The notes: a model not told the origin generated them from the sequence alone. Counted from the first letter of the stretch, positions 10,890 through 20,076 are shown. The stretch: DNA of 64,000 bases from Providencia stuartii (GCA_900455155.1 UGUC01000004.1:124001-188000); one strand, 5' to 3'. Made by a program: numbers and translations.

Positions 10890-11052
10890 ATAGTTTTCAC
10901 TTTTATTATAAACGAATTAATTAATAGCTTTATGTGGTTTTAATTAACGTATATAAAATTAAAATTTGTTTTGTTCTCCTCTCAGTTATATATTTTTAAC
11001 GCTCCGTATTGCTATCAGCTAGTACGTTTATTTAAAACTAAGGGAAAATAAA

Positions 11053-12352
11053 ATGGATTTTGTAAATAGAGATGATATAACTAATTATAAAAATAAGTTT
11101 AATGCAATAAAAAAGGATTATGATCAATTTATCGGTGATAATCAATCTGTGTTAAGAGTATTAAAAACAGAAATAAATCACCTAACTACGAGCCCATATG
11201 TAGCGCAATATAAAAGAAACCAACAACTAATACAATGGATTAATAGCGCTATTTATCATATTGAAAAAGCCAATAAAATAATATTAAAACAGTTATCCAA
11301 TCACCGCTCATCACTACGTGCTTTTGAACGGGGTAAACAGCCTTTCCCTGGGGGCCTTTAGTCATGGCGTGATCAAATTTGATCTTGAGTTTCCTGAGTC
11401 GGTAATGAGTGAATTGCGCTTTACGGCACGTCATGCAATCGGGCAAACAATGGATAGATTCACTGAATTGGATAAACGCGTTTCCTCGTTAAGCAGCAAC
11501 AGTCCATCATCATTAGAGAAGACGCCAGTAAATAACCCGTTCTTAGAGAGCGTACAGGTTGCACTAAAGGTGACGACGTTGGATTACCTTGATGCTTATA
11601 GAAGGCAAACCAAATTGTGTGATAAGGCGCTTTCAGATATTAAACATGCTTTTAAGGGGGTGAATTCAAAAATTAACAAAATAGAAGCGCTATCGCGTAA
11701 ATTAACAGCATGGTCTGCGAGAGGCGCATCAAAACAGACGGGTTTAAATAAAGAGTTACTTCTCTCTGTAGGTAATGCAACGAAAATTGCGATTCAGACA
11801 CAGAAAAATAATATCGAAATACTCAATAATCACTACAGTAACGTTATAAATGCGCTTAATATAAGCCGTGATGACAATGCGTATTTAACAATGGGTTCTG
11901 CCGAGCTACAAAACTATATTGATAGTTTAAATGAGTTAAAAAATAATAATTATATTTCGAATAAATTAAATGAACTCAAAGAGACTAATGTTGCCATCCA
12001 TGATTTTATGGATAATGCAACTAAGGCTTATATTAAGAAGTTTCATCGAGAAGTGAATTCTGTGTACTCGTTATTAAAAGCTCAGCAAGATCAGTTAGCA
12101 AATATTAGCGAACAATATTTATCTTCCCGTATTGCACTGCTTACCGCCTATCGCGATGACCAGAAAATGGTGGAGTCAAAACTTATTTCATCGTCCTCTC
12201 AACTATTGAGTGAGCAAATCTCAAGTTTTGAAAAAGCCCCAGAAGCTGTGAGTTGTTTTACGTATGCAACGAAGGACGATAGAGAGGGTGCATCAGCCGC
12301 ACTAAAATTTTGTATGGGGAAAACCGCATTTTGTGGGCATGGAACGTGTTGA
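11053..12352 (+). pseudogene. Unrecognised 432-residue helical protein, frameshifted by one extra G
   Basis: I do not recognise this gene. A frame from ATG 11053 (preceded by AAGGGAAAAT) runs to 11361; a second frame carries on to 12352. Cutting one G from the run at 11350-11354 joins them as ...FERGKQPFPGAFSHGVIKF..., giving about 432 residues. The protein is almost entirely predicted helix, rich in Asn, Lys, Ser and Leu, with coiled-coil-like stretches (about residues 25-85 and 250-400). There is no signal peptide or membrane segment. The last 40 residues carry four cysteines ending KFCMGKTAFCGHGTC, unlike the rest. It is more AT-rich than its neighbours, stands alone between uvrD and the hydroxylase gene, and is probably an acquired gene. 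It could be an effector-like or structural protein, but nothing decides this. Confidence 0.6.
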
Positions 12353-12417
12353 TGGTTGAGGCCTTAGCGTTCGACTAGGGCGTAAAATAGATTAATTGTC
12401 ACTGGTTTCATTAGGGC

Positions 12418-12440
12418 GTGCTCATCCTAGTGGTGAGCAC
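12418..12440 (+). terminator. Possible hairpin after the helical-protein gene
   Basis: GTGCTCA and TGAGCAC form a 7 bp stem with a 9-base loop, 66 bp after the stop at 12352. A G-rich then T-containing sequence follows, not a clean T run, so termination is only possible. Confidence 0.35.
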
Positions 12441-12617
12441 TCTTGGGGTTTGTTTGTAATATCGTTGTTTTTCAAATGGTTCACTAATTTAAAATCGTTA
12501 TCTTGTGGTAGGTTACTTTGATTCGAGAGTTTAATCTTTAAGATTTAAGTTTTTAATTTTAAATTTTCCACACAGTGAAGTATAAAATCATACCGAATAA
12601 CCTTTCTAATATTTATC

Positions 12618-13202
12618 ATGTCATTGAATAATCTAATTGATTCTCTTTCTACACAGGGTTGGTATGTGTGGGATGATTTTTTGAACCTGTCAGAAATAGA
12701 GGCTATTAAGGGCTGTATTCCTGATAATCTGCATGATGCGCGCATAGGTAACGGTGAGTCACTGCATGGCAATAAAGCCATTCGCGGTGATCAGACAATT
12801 TGGCTAGAGTCTGAAATGGGCGAGCCTATCGCCAGTTATATGGCGAAGATGGATGAAATCCGCCAAGCGCTAAATCGCTCGTGCTATATGGGATTGCGTG
12901 ATTTTGAAACCCATTTTTGCCGTTATCCTAATGGGGCATTTTATAAAAAGCATGTGGATAATTTCCAAGGGCAAGGGCGGCGTAAGGTGACGACTGTGCT
13001 TTATATGAACGAAGCATGGAAATCTGGGGATGGGGGTGAATTGGTCGTGTATGATCAGCAGGATAATAAGCTATTTCAGCTTGACCCTTTAGCCGGTCGG
13101 ATGATTGTATTTATGTCTGAAGAGTTCCCTCATGAAGTGTTACCTACCCAACAAAAGCGTGAAAGTATTGCCGGATGGTTTTTGACGGAAAAAATACTTT
13201 AA
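12618..13202 (+). CDS. 2-oxoglutarate/Fe(II) prolyl hydroxylase of the HIF-type (PHD-like) family
   Basis: A 194-residue double-stranded beta-helix oxygenase. The iron ligands are H112 and D114 (YKKHVDNF) and H172 (FPHEVLP), and R181 (KRES) fits the 2-oxoglutarate-binding arginine. The segment IRGDQTIWLES (residues 55-65) matches the IRGDxxxWI/L signature of animal HIF prolyl hydroxylases and of the bacterial PPHD enzymes, which separates it from generic P4H-domain proteins. In Pseudomonas the PPHD enzyme hydroxylates a proline of EF-Tu; that target is family knowledge and only inferred here. It is probably cytosolic, as no signal peptide is seen. It is convergent with prfH across a short hairpin. 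Confidence 0.85.
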   Translation: MSLNNLIDSLSTQGWYVWDDFLNLSEIEAIKGCIPDNLHDARIGNGESLHGNKAIRGDQTIWLESEMGEPIASYMAKMDEIRQALNRSCYMGLRDFETHFCRYPNGAFYKKHVDNFQGQGRRKVTTVLYMNEAWKSGDGGELVVYDQQDNKLFQLDPLAGRMIVFMSEEFPHEVLPTQQKRESIAGWFLTEKIL

Positions 13203-13223
13203 GCTTTATCTATCCAATGAATG

Positions 13224-13243
13224 CCACCTCCTTACGGAGGTGG
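13224..13243. terminator. Stem-loop between convergent hydroxylase and prfH genes
   Basis: CCACCTCC-TTAC-GGAGGTGG is a perfect 8 bp stem with a 4-base loop. It sits in the 53 bp between two converging stops, so it could end both transcripts. There is no T run on either side. Confidence 0.55.
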
Positions 13244-13255
13244 GCTGTAAATGAA

Positions 13256-13866
13256 TTAATTAATTCGTTTAAATGCTTGTCCAGAAAAGATAATGTTCGC
13301 ATTTCCTCTTTCTATTTGATAATGCGCATTATGTCGTTGTTTATTTAATGCCGATGCTTGCTGATCTTGGTATTCATTTAAGCGCCAATAAATAAGCTGC
13401 TTAGCTAATTTTTTTATTGGCATGCTGACTACGTTCAGATTGCACTTTGACACTAATCCCTGTTGCAAGATGTTTTGCTCTTACCGCGGAGCAGGTTTTA
13501 TTAACATGCTGCCCGCCAGGACCTTGAGCTTTTATAAATTCAAACTCGATATCACTCTCTTCAATGGTTTGAATCGGCGAAAAGCGGATCACATTAATAA
13601 ACCAATTTTTCCGTTTATGTTTTTGGCCTTAAGGGGCTTTGACACTGCCACTGTATTGTCCCAGACCATAACTGAGCTAGCTCCTCAGCACCATGCCCTT
13701 CTAAAGCGACCAAAGCAGATTTTAAGCCATGTTTTGATGCAACCGTTTCGAGCGTATTGACCATGACTTCACGTTTTTTAGCCTCAATAAAAAAGCAAGC
13801 CAGTGCTTTTTCAACAGCGATACAGCACTCCTCGGGGCCTTGTGCAGAAGAAAATTGTAATAACAT
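13256..13866 (-). pseudogene. prfH: Release-factor homologue PrfH, frameshifted twice
   Basis: PrfH is a class I release-factor-like protein that frees peptides from ribosomes with a damaged decoding centre and works with RtcB2. The start ATG at 13866 overlaps the rtcB2 stop by one base (TAATG), and the protein begins MLLQFSSAQGPEECC. The GGQ peptidyl-hydrolase motif is intact in [17 protein letters not shown]. Two breaks occur: one extra base in the run at 13620-13624 (after SPLRPK) and one in the run at 13409-13415 (after QHANKK). Removing both gives about 202 residues, the family length, ending in ANIIFSGQAFKRIN. Two independent homopolymer insertions in an otherwise conserved gene suggest sequencing error. 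Confidence 0.88.
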
Positions 13867-15002
13867 TATGCACACTCCCCACTGGTTTTGTAGGTGAGTA
13901 AGGGGCGTAAACGTGCGATAACCTCAATTAACCCTGCTCCCACCATACTTTCAATCACGGTTTCAATCGACTTATAGGATTGTGGAGCTTCCTCATAGAT
14001 CAATTGTTTATTAGCACAGATGACTCGGCTACCTAATGCAGTACGCGATAGCTGTAATGGAGTATAGCGGTGAGACAACCGCCCCTTACACTCAGTACGC
14101 ATCCATTTGCGGCCAGCACCGTGAGCCAGTGAATTTAAGCTCACCTCACTTGCCTGAGGCAGAACTAAATAACTGAAATCGCCACGTGACCCAGGAATAA
14201 TGACCATGCCTTTGTCAGAAGGGGTTGCTCCCTTGCGATGGAGCCAACCTTGTATGCCGTTAATCGTGCAAGGTTCAACCAAGTTATGATTAACATCAAG
14301 AGCCATTTCCCCCTTTGCCTTGACCTGCTGCAACATGCGTAAGCCAATTAATTGGCGGTTTAGTTCGGCAAAAGATAATGCATGTTGGTGAGCTTCTAAA
14401 TAGGCTTTCGCGTCATTTGAATGCTCTTCAAGGCCATTATGGCTATGATTTTCAACATGTTGACGTAATATGGATTGCCCTAATCCTCGGGATCCACTGT
14501 GCACAAGCAGTAATGCACACTTTTTATTTAAACCGCTTTGTGCAATCGACTCATCGTTAAATATTTTGTCGATGATTTGAAATTCAGCAAAGTGATTACC
14601 GCCGCCAATCGAGCCGAGTGAGGATAGAAAATGATGGGATTTCATTTCATGAGGAACATGCTCATCGAGCCATTCTAAGGGGGCGCTATCCGGCATTGTG
14701 GATAACTGTTTTTCAAACTTATCCAAGTTTAACTTCGTGGTCTTGATATCGGTCTGAAATAAACTCATTCCACAGCCAATATCATTACCGACCAATGCAG
14801 GATAGAAACGTTGTGTTGAGAAAAATGCCGCACCAATTGGGTAACCACGACCAGGATGTAGATCTGGCATGCCTACCACGGAAACCATATTAGGGAGCGC
14901 TGCGGTTGTTTGTAACTGTTGGATTGCTTTACTTTCAATCCAAGTATTTTCTGTCGCGATATAACTGACGTGTTCGCTGACAGAATGAATAATATTGCCC
15001 AT
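13866..15002 (-). CDS. RNA ligase RtcB2 (RtcB-family, PrfH-associated)
   Basis: 378 residues of the RtcB 3'-phosphate/5'-OH RNA ligase family, which is Mn2+- and GTP-dependent. Metal and active-site motifs are visible: MPDLHPGRGYPIG (45-57), NDIGCGM (73-79, with the metal-binding Asp and Cys), GGNHFAEFQ (134-142), LVHSGSRGLG (166-175), and AHGAGRK (293-299), which holds the histidine that is guanylated. It is shorter than RtcB1 and is directly coupled to prfH, the signature of the RtcB2 clade. RtcB2 is known to reseal 16S rRNA cut in the decoding centre, for example by colicin E3. No rtcA or rtcR is nearby. The start is ATG 15002; a leader ORF and promoter lie upstream. Confidence 0.93.
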   Translation of the reverse strand: MGNIIHSVSEHVSYIATENTWIESKAIQQLQTTAALPNMVSVVGMPDLHPGRGYPIGAAFFSTQRFYPALVGNDIGCGMSLFQTDIKTTKLNLDKFEKQLSTMPDSAPLEWLDEHVPHEMKSHHFLSSLGSIGGGNHFAEFQIIDKIFNDESIAQSGLNKKCALLLVHSGSRGLGQSILRQHVENHSHNGLEEHSNDAKAYLEAHQHALSFAELNRQLIGLRMLQQVKAKGEMALDVNHNLVEPCTINGIQGWLHRKGATPSDKGMVIIPGSRGDFSYLVLPQASEVSLNSLAHGAGRKWMRTECKGRLSHRYTPLQLSRTALGSRVICANKQLIYEEAPQSYKSIETVIESMVGAGLIEVIARLRPLLTYKTSGECA

Positions 15003-15071
15003 AAGTCATTAACTCATTTTTAAGGAAAAAATAAGGTGATTTAGCAGGCAAGAACTGGAGAGATAGAGAGA

Positions 15072-15116
15072 CTATTTCTGAGTACGCCCGCAAAGAGTGT
15101 GATGAATTGTCGTCAT
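15072..15116 (-). CDS. Probable 14-residue leader peptide upstream of rtcB2-prfH
   Basis: A 15-codon ORF on the minus strand encodes MTTIHHTLCGRTQK and stops with TAG. It has a near-perfect Shine-Dalgarno AAGGAGG six bases before its ATG, much stronger than anything before rtcB2. It begins about 40 bases below a good sigma-70 promoter and ends 69 bases before the rtcB2 start. This layout suggests a translated leader that couples operon expression to ribosome function. The role is inference, and I recognise no homologue. Confidence 0.5.
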   Translation of the reverse strand: MTTIHHTLCGRTQK

Positions 15117-15160
15117 GATGTTCCTCCTTGCAGTGTGTGAGATGGTAAAAAAACGAGCGG

Positions 15161-15189
15161 ATAATAACGACAGGGATGGGGGATTGCAA
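15161..15189 (-). promoter_or_regulatory. Sigma-70 promoter of the rtcB2-prfH operon
   Basis: On the minus strand TTGCAA (15189-15184) and TATTAT (15166-15161) are separated by exactly 17 bp. This is four of six and five of six matches to the consensus boxes. No sigma-54 (TGGCAC-N5-TTGC) site is seen, unlike the E. coli rtcBA promoter. Confidence 0.55.
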
Positions 15190-15239
15190 GCGGTTTTCAC
15201 AAGAGTGTTGCTGATTAAGAATTGTTTACGCTTTGTAGA

Positions 15240-15266
15240 ACGGCTTACAGAAAGACGGTAAGCCGT
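15240..15266 (-). terminator. Stem-loop after the amidohydrolase gene
   Basis: ACGGCTTAC and GTAAGCCGT form a perfect 9 bp stem with a 9-base loop, 26 bp beyond the amidohydrolase stop and upstream of the rtcB2 promoter. It separates the two operons. The T run on the minus strand is weak. Confidence 0.55.
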
Positions 15267-15291
15267 TTAATTATTGGGCTGAAATATCAAG

Positions 15292-17013
15292 TTACTGCGC
15301 GATATGGACGGTCTTACCGCCAATAATCGTACGTAATACCTTCACATTTTCAATATCATCAGCTGGGATCTGAAATACGTTACGATCGAGCACGATCATG
15401 TCTGCAAATTTACCCACTTCAAGTGATCCAATCACATCTTCTCTGTGTTGAGCATAGGCAGAGTCAATCGTGGCTGAACGAAGGACTTCAATGACCGTCA
15501 TATCACGGTCATTATCCAAGCGAGGGGCTGGTTTACCATTGATATCACGTCCACGGCGAGTGGCTGCGACTTTTAAATCATACCATTCGTCAAAATCATC
15601 AATCGGCCAGTCACTACCAAAGGCGACCACAGCACCCGCATCGATAAACTTCGCGATAGGCTCTAATTGTTCAAAACGCTCTTCACCGAGCATGTTACGC
15701 TCAAAAGCGGCTAATTCAGGGGTTGGCGCAGCCCACTGGAATGAAAGACAAGCGATCGTTTTGAGGCGTGCAAATCGCTCATAATCTTTTGGATGAACCA
15801 ATTCATTGTGAGCAAGGCCTGGGCGAATATCTTTTTCTGGATGGGCTGCACGCATTTTTTCGATGGCATCAAGCACAATAGAAACGGCACCTTCACCGAC
15901 TGTATGTAGATGTGGGTCATAACCTGCCGCCGCAATCTTTTCCATCAATTCATCAAGAATTTCAGCAGTAAAATACAAATCGCCATAGTTATCTGTTTCA
16001 ACCCAGTTTGGAGCTTCATCGGTGCCGATATTGATGCGATAAGGTTGTAACAGTGAAGCCGTCATTGTTGGGAACTGCATCACACCATCGACAAACATTT
16101 TGATATTTCGCAGGCCGATCCCCGGCGCTGGCGTCCAATCAGCTTGGTGCCATTTTTTAGCGAAAGCGACAGCTTTATCGACAGCGGCTGCAACTGAGGC
16201 GACATCCGGAGTTTCATCTGGCGTGATCTCGCGAGCAGCTTGAAAGCGAACGGTCAGCTCTTCGCGACGTTGTAGTTCAGCAAAGGCTTCTAATTGCTGC
16301 TCAGAAACACGGGCATCCATTACGGTGGTTACACCTTGCTGGTTTAACACTTTTTGTACCAGTTCAGCAACTTCAATGGCTTGGTCATCGCGAATTGATG
16401 GGATGCTGTCTGCTGCACGCATCGCCGGTGCATCTTCTAAAATCCCATTTAGTTCGCCGTTAGCATGTTTACCAATTTTACCATCGGGTGGCTCAGGGGT
16501 GTCTTTGGTGATACCAAACAATGCTAAAGCACGGCTATTTGCTAGCAGTGTATGGCAGTCATTGGAAAACAGCACCACAGGGCGATTGGTTTTCAGTTTG
16601 TCCATGTCCTCGCGGTACATATCAATACCTGCTGGTAGCATACCTTGGCGTAGCCAAGCTGTGACTTTTAGCCAATCATTTTCCCCGGTGCGCGGGTCTT
16701 TATCTAAATGATCTTGGACACGTTGTAGTATCTGCTCAATCGTTAGCGACTCGTAGTTGAGGTGGCAGCCAAATAGCTGGATCCCACCCCAAAATGGGTG
16801 CATATGGCCATCGATGATGCCGGGCATCATCATTTTGCCTTCTAAATCGATACTCTCAGTTTCCGGCCCAACGTATTGGTGTAATTCCTCTGAAGTACCA
16901 CTTGCGATAATGTAGCCATCTTGTACGGCAATGGCATCTACAACACTGTTTTGCTTGTCTGCGGTGTAGATATAACCGTTGAAATAAATGACATCTGCAA
17001 CTTTATTATTCAT
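15292..17013 (-). CDS. YtcJ-like amidohydrolase (amidohydrolase_3 family)
   Basis: 573 residues with the composite amidohydrolase fold. The N-terminal beta-sandwich contains FNGYIYTADKQNSVVDAIAVQDG, followed by the metal-binding DGHMHPFWGG (about residues 68-77, HxH). Later metal or catalytic regions are HLHTVGEGA, LAHNELVH and FGSDWPID (the Asp), and the C-terminal sheet strand is VGKFADMIVLDRNVF. The family hydrolyses C-N bonds of varied small molecules; the substrate cannot be told. No signal peptide is seen, so it is probably cytosolic. It lies 104 bp below the APC transporter gene on the same strand, so a transport-plus-hydrolysis unit is likely. Confidence 0.85.
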   Translation of the reverse strand: MNNKVADVIYFNGYIYTADKQNSVVDAIAVQDGYIIASGTSEELHQYVGPETESIDLEGKMMMPGIIDGHMHPFWGGIQLFGCHLNYESLTIEQILQRVQDHLDKDPRTGENDWLKVTAWLRQGMLPAGIDMYREDMDKLKTNRPVVLFSNDCHTLLANSRALALFGITKDTPEPPDGKIGKHANGELNGILEDAPAMRAADSIPSIRDDQAIEVAELVQKVLNQQGVTTVMDARVSEQQLEAFAELQRREELTVRFQAAREITPDETPDVASVAAAVDKAVAFAKKWHQADWTPAPGIGLRNIKMFVDGVMQFPTMTASLLQPYRINIGTDEAPNWVETDNYGDLYFTAEILDELMEKIAAAGYDPHLHTVGEGAVSIVLDAIEKMRAAHPEKDIRPGLAHNELVHPKDYERFARLKTIACLSFQWAAPTPELAAFERNMLGEERFEQLEPIAKFIDAGAVVAFGSDWPIDDFDEWYDLKVAATRRGRDINGKPAPRLDNDRDMTVIEVLRSATIDSAYAQHREDVIGSLEVGKFADMIVLDRNVFQIPADDIENVKVLRTIIGGKTVHIAQ

Positions 17014-17117
17014 TTCTAACCAGTCTTTATCAGGGCCCTATCGGTATGGGCAAGAACAAAAATAATGGGGAAATTATGCATCCCCATTATTATCATACGT
17101 GTACTAAAGTATAGGTA

Positions 17118-18471
17118 CTAATTGATGATCATATTGGTCTCATCGTCCGAAATTGCGGGTGGACGACGTCTGAAACCATGTGTGAGCAATGTGAGATAAA
17201 ATGCACCAGCCGCTAGCCAGCACAGGCCCACAGTAAAGGCTTCTTTATCTAGGCTTGTCCATAACCATAGGGTGAGTATGACACCAATCGACGGCATAAT
17301 CAGGCAAGTGATAAATTTTTTACCATCAAGCGCTTCTTTGCGATCGATATAGAAGTGTTTAATCACGGACAAGTTCACAAAGGTAAATGCAATCAGTGCA
17401 CCGAAGCTAATCATTGAAGCTACCATACTGAGCGAAAGCACCAGCGAAAGCAGTGATGCGATGGCAACAAAAATGATTGAATACACAGGGGTATTCAGTT
17501 TGGGATGCAGGTACGCAAAAACTGAGCGTGGCAAGACGCCATCACGCCCCATCGCATAGAAAATACGCACAATGCTGGCTTGTGATGTCATGGCTGAGGC
17601 AAAGACACCAATGACATAAGCGGTAATAAAGCTAGATGCCATCATTGCGCCGCCGACTTTTTCCATGACCGCGAGGCTAGCAATATCGGTATTTGGAATA
17701 AAGTCTTGCCATAATGGATAACTCAAATGGGCGCTGTAAGAGATGATGATAAACAGCGCACCCGCAATAAAGACGGTATAAATAATCGCTTTTGGTAATG
17801 TGCTACGCGCATCTTTTGTTTCTTCTGCCATGGTTGAAATGGCATCGAAACCTAAGAAGGCCAAACATAGCACGGCAGCACCCGCGAATAATCCAGGCAT
17901 TTGATCTGCCGTTAGCGTAATCGGTGCGAGTAGTGCGTCTGTATCTAGCACAAAATTAGTCTTAAAGCTCAAGAACAAGAATACGGCGATAAAGACAATT
18001 TGCATGCTAATAATCAGCATATTCATTGAAGAGACGAGTTTGATCCCTAAAATATTCATGATGCTGACAACGGCAATCGTGGTGCAGATAATGACTGGCA
18101 TTGGAATATTAGGGAAAGCTTCATGCACGAAGATCCCAATCGCAATATAGTTAATAATCGGCAAAAATAAATAATCGAGTAATTGCGCCCAACCGACTAG
18201 GAAAACCCAATGTTCCGCCAAATGTTTTTTGCACATAAGAGTATGCAGAACCCGAAAGAGGTAGCGCACTCGTCATACGGCAATAGCTCATGGCAGTAAA
18301 GAGAACGGCAGCCAATGTCACAAGATAAGCGATAGGCAAATGGCCTTCACTTAATACTGTCACTTGTCCATAGGTAGTGAAAATCCCGAGTGGCACCATA
18401 TAAGCCAGCCCAAAGAAAATGAGCGCAGGCGTGGTCAGTACACGTTTCATTTGAACGGTATTCTGTTGCAT
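17118..18471 (-). pseudogene. APC-superfamily amino acid/polyamine permease (PuuP-like), frameshifted
   Basis: An inner-membrane amino acid-polyamine-organocation permease of about 12 helices, similar in my reading to the putrescine importer PuuP. ATG 18471 follows an AAGGG ribosome-binding site (MQQNTVQMKRVLTTPALIFF). The first frame stops after GGTLGF. The A run at 18202-18205 on the plus strand has one base too many; with three, the text continues LVGWAQLLDYLFLP and runs to 17118. The repaired length is 450 residues. Family motifs include FLGFDAISTMAEETKDA and FGALIAFTFVNLS. It is probably intact in the organism. The substrate is uncertain. Confidence 0.85.
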
Positions 18472-19185
18472 TTTTAAGCCCTTCCCAAAAGCCCTTAACA
18501 ACTATCAACTCTTTCTGAATACACAGGCGGAGTGAACCTAAAATGCAGCCATATAAACTGACTACACTATTGTATTTAAAAAATTTTTTTAGAGCGGACC
18601 TGTATTCAATTTCAGAAAACCTCGCACCAGGACATAAATAAATTACATGTCATCGTGCGCACTTTAATGAAACGTCAGTGATGAATCGGACCATCACCAT
18701 CCGCTGGGGTGAATACAAGCGGCGTACAATATAGAGTCGATGTTCCTTTAACGCAATGATTAATTATTAAAAAATAAAAAATGACTTTTTTTCAAAGAGT
18801 TGGTTTTAATTTAGAGATAAACCGGAATTTAATTTTAGATAAATTTAATAATAGCCTGTTTTAAGCGTAACGCAACCCTATTGGATTATCATTCAACACT
18901 TTGATTTTATGGGTTTTTCTTTTGTGCGTAAAAGTGGGTTCTACTGAAAGGTGAGTGTTTTATATTGTCGAGAGTTATGGCTTATTTTAATAATAAATGG
19001 GCTTTTTTTTAATATATTTAGGTTGAGTTAACATTTAGATAAACGCGATGAATTAGCATATTGTCTATTATGCTTAAAATAAATTAACTCATTCAGTTCC
19101 ATAAAATGAAACACTGACCTTTTATTCATAAATAAATAAAGGTCAGTGTTTTGGACTTTGCCTTTATATAGGCAATTTGCAGGAA
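18472..19185. other. Gene-free AT-rich region between the APC transporter and rarD
   Basis: About 710 bp between two minus-strand genes. I see no supported ORF. It should contain the promoter of the transporter operon near 18500-18700. A stem-loop (listed separately) lies at the rarD end. The length and composition fit the edge of an acquired block. Confidence 0.5.
19109..19152 (-). terminator. Inverted repeat downstream of rarD
   Basis: AAACACTGACCTTT and its complement AAAGGTCAGTGTTT face each other across a short AT-rich loop, giving a stem of about 14 bp. It is 34 bp after the rarD stop on the minus strand and probably ends that transcript. Confidence 0.6.
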
Positions 19186-20076
19186 TTACTTTCTTAACCT
19201 TTGTTGTGTGTAAAGTGCATCCAAGGTAAATAAAATTAATGCGACCCAAATAAAGCCAAATGTCACGAGTAGCTCTGATGTCATTTTTTCGCCGTAGATA
19301 AATACCGCGAGTAAAAACATAATAGTTGGCCCTAAATATTGGAAAAAGCCCAGTGTCGACAAGCGAAGGTGGTTAGCTGCTTCAGTAAATAGCAACAATG
19401 GCACGGTTGTGATAACACCAGCAAGGATTAATAACACATTTAAGTGCCAATCATTCATTGCCATGTTGCTGGTTGGGCTATCGGCAAAGAACAGCAAGAA
19501 AATAACGCCCACTGGGAGTAACCACAGGGTTTCAAATGTCATTCCCGTTTGGGCATCAACTCCAAGTTTTTTCCGTAATAAACCGTAGGTTGCAAAAGTC
19601 ACGGCGAGGCTAAGTCCGATAACCGGAACGGAGCCAAATTGCCATAACTGAATAAGAACACCCGTTAAGGCTAAAATAACCGCGACCCACTGCATGCGGC
19701 GAAAGCGCTCTTGCAGAAATAGCATTCCAAATAAAACGTTCACCAGAGGGTTAATAAAGTAGCCTAGGCTAGCTTGCAACATATATCCATGGTTAACGGC
19801 CCAAATATAAATTAGCCAGTTGGAAGCGATAGTCACCGCGGTGACGCCTAATATAAGGATTTTTTTAGGCTGCTTTAACACTTGGCGCATATAGCTCCAG
19901 TGTTTTGTTGCAGTTAATAAAACCAACATAAAGAAAAATGACCAGATAATACGATGAGTCAGTATCTCTTCTGCCGGCACCTCTTGGATGGTTTTAAAAT
20001 AAATAGGTGCGACGCCCCAAATTAAATAAGCGCCCAAGGCACATAACACGCCTTTGATGGTATTTTGTTGGCTCAT
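19186..20076 (-). CDS. rarD: EamA-family transporter RarD
   Basis: 296 residues with about ten hydrophobic helices and two EamA repeats (about residues 8-145 and 150-290). It starts with GVLCALGAYLIWGVAPIYFK, the typical RarD N-terminus. RarD proteins are inner-membrane exporter-like carriers of unknown substrate; chloramphenicol resistance has been reported for some. Its neighbour yigI is also the E. coli neighbour. Confidence 0.92.
   Translation of the reverse strand: MSQQNTIKGVLCALGAYLIWGVAPIYFKTIQEVPAEEILTHRIIWSFFFMLVLLTATKHWSYMRQVLKQPKKILILGVTAVTIASNWLIYIWAVNHGYMLQASLGYFINPLVNVLFGMLFLQERFRRMQWVAVILALTGVLIQLWQFGSVPVIGLSLAVTFATYGLLRKKLGVDAQTGMTFETLWLLPVGVIFLLFFADSPTSNMAMNDWHLNVLLILAGVITTVPLLLFTEAANHLRLSTLGFFQYLGPTIMFLLAVFIYGEKMTSELLVTFGFIWVALILFTLDALYTQQRLRK

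Noticed and set aside
12545..12781. 78-codon ORF antisense to the hydroxylase start
   Set aside because: Shadow of the real gene on the opposite strand.
13422..13760. 112-codon plus-strand ORF antisense to prfH
   Set aside because: Shadow; the minus strand encodes PrfH with the GGQ motif.
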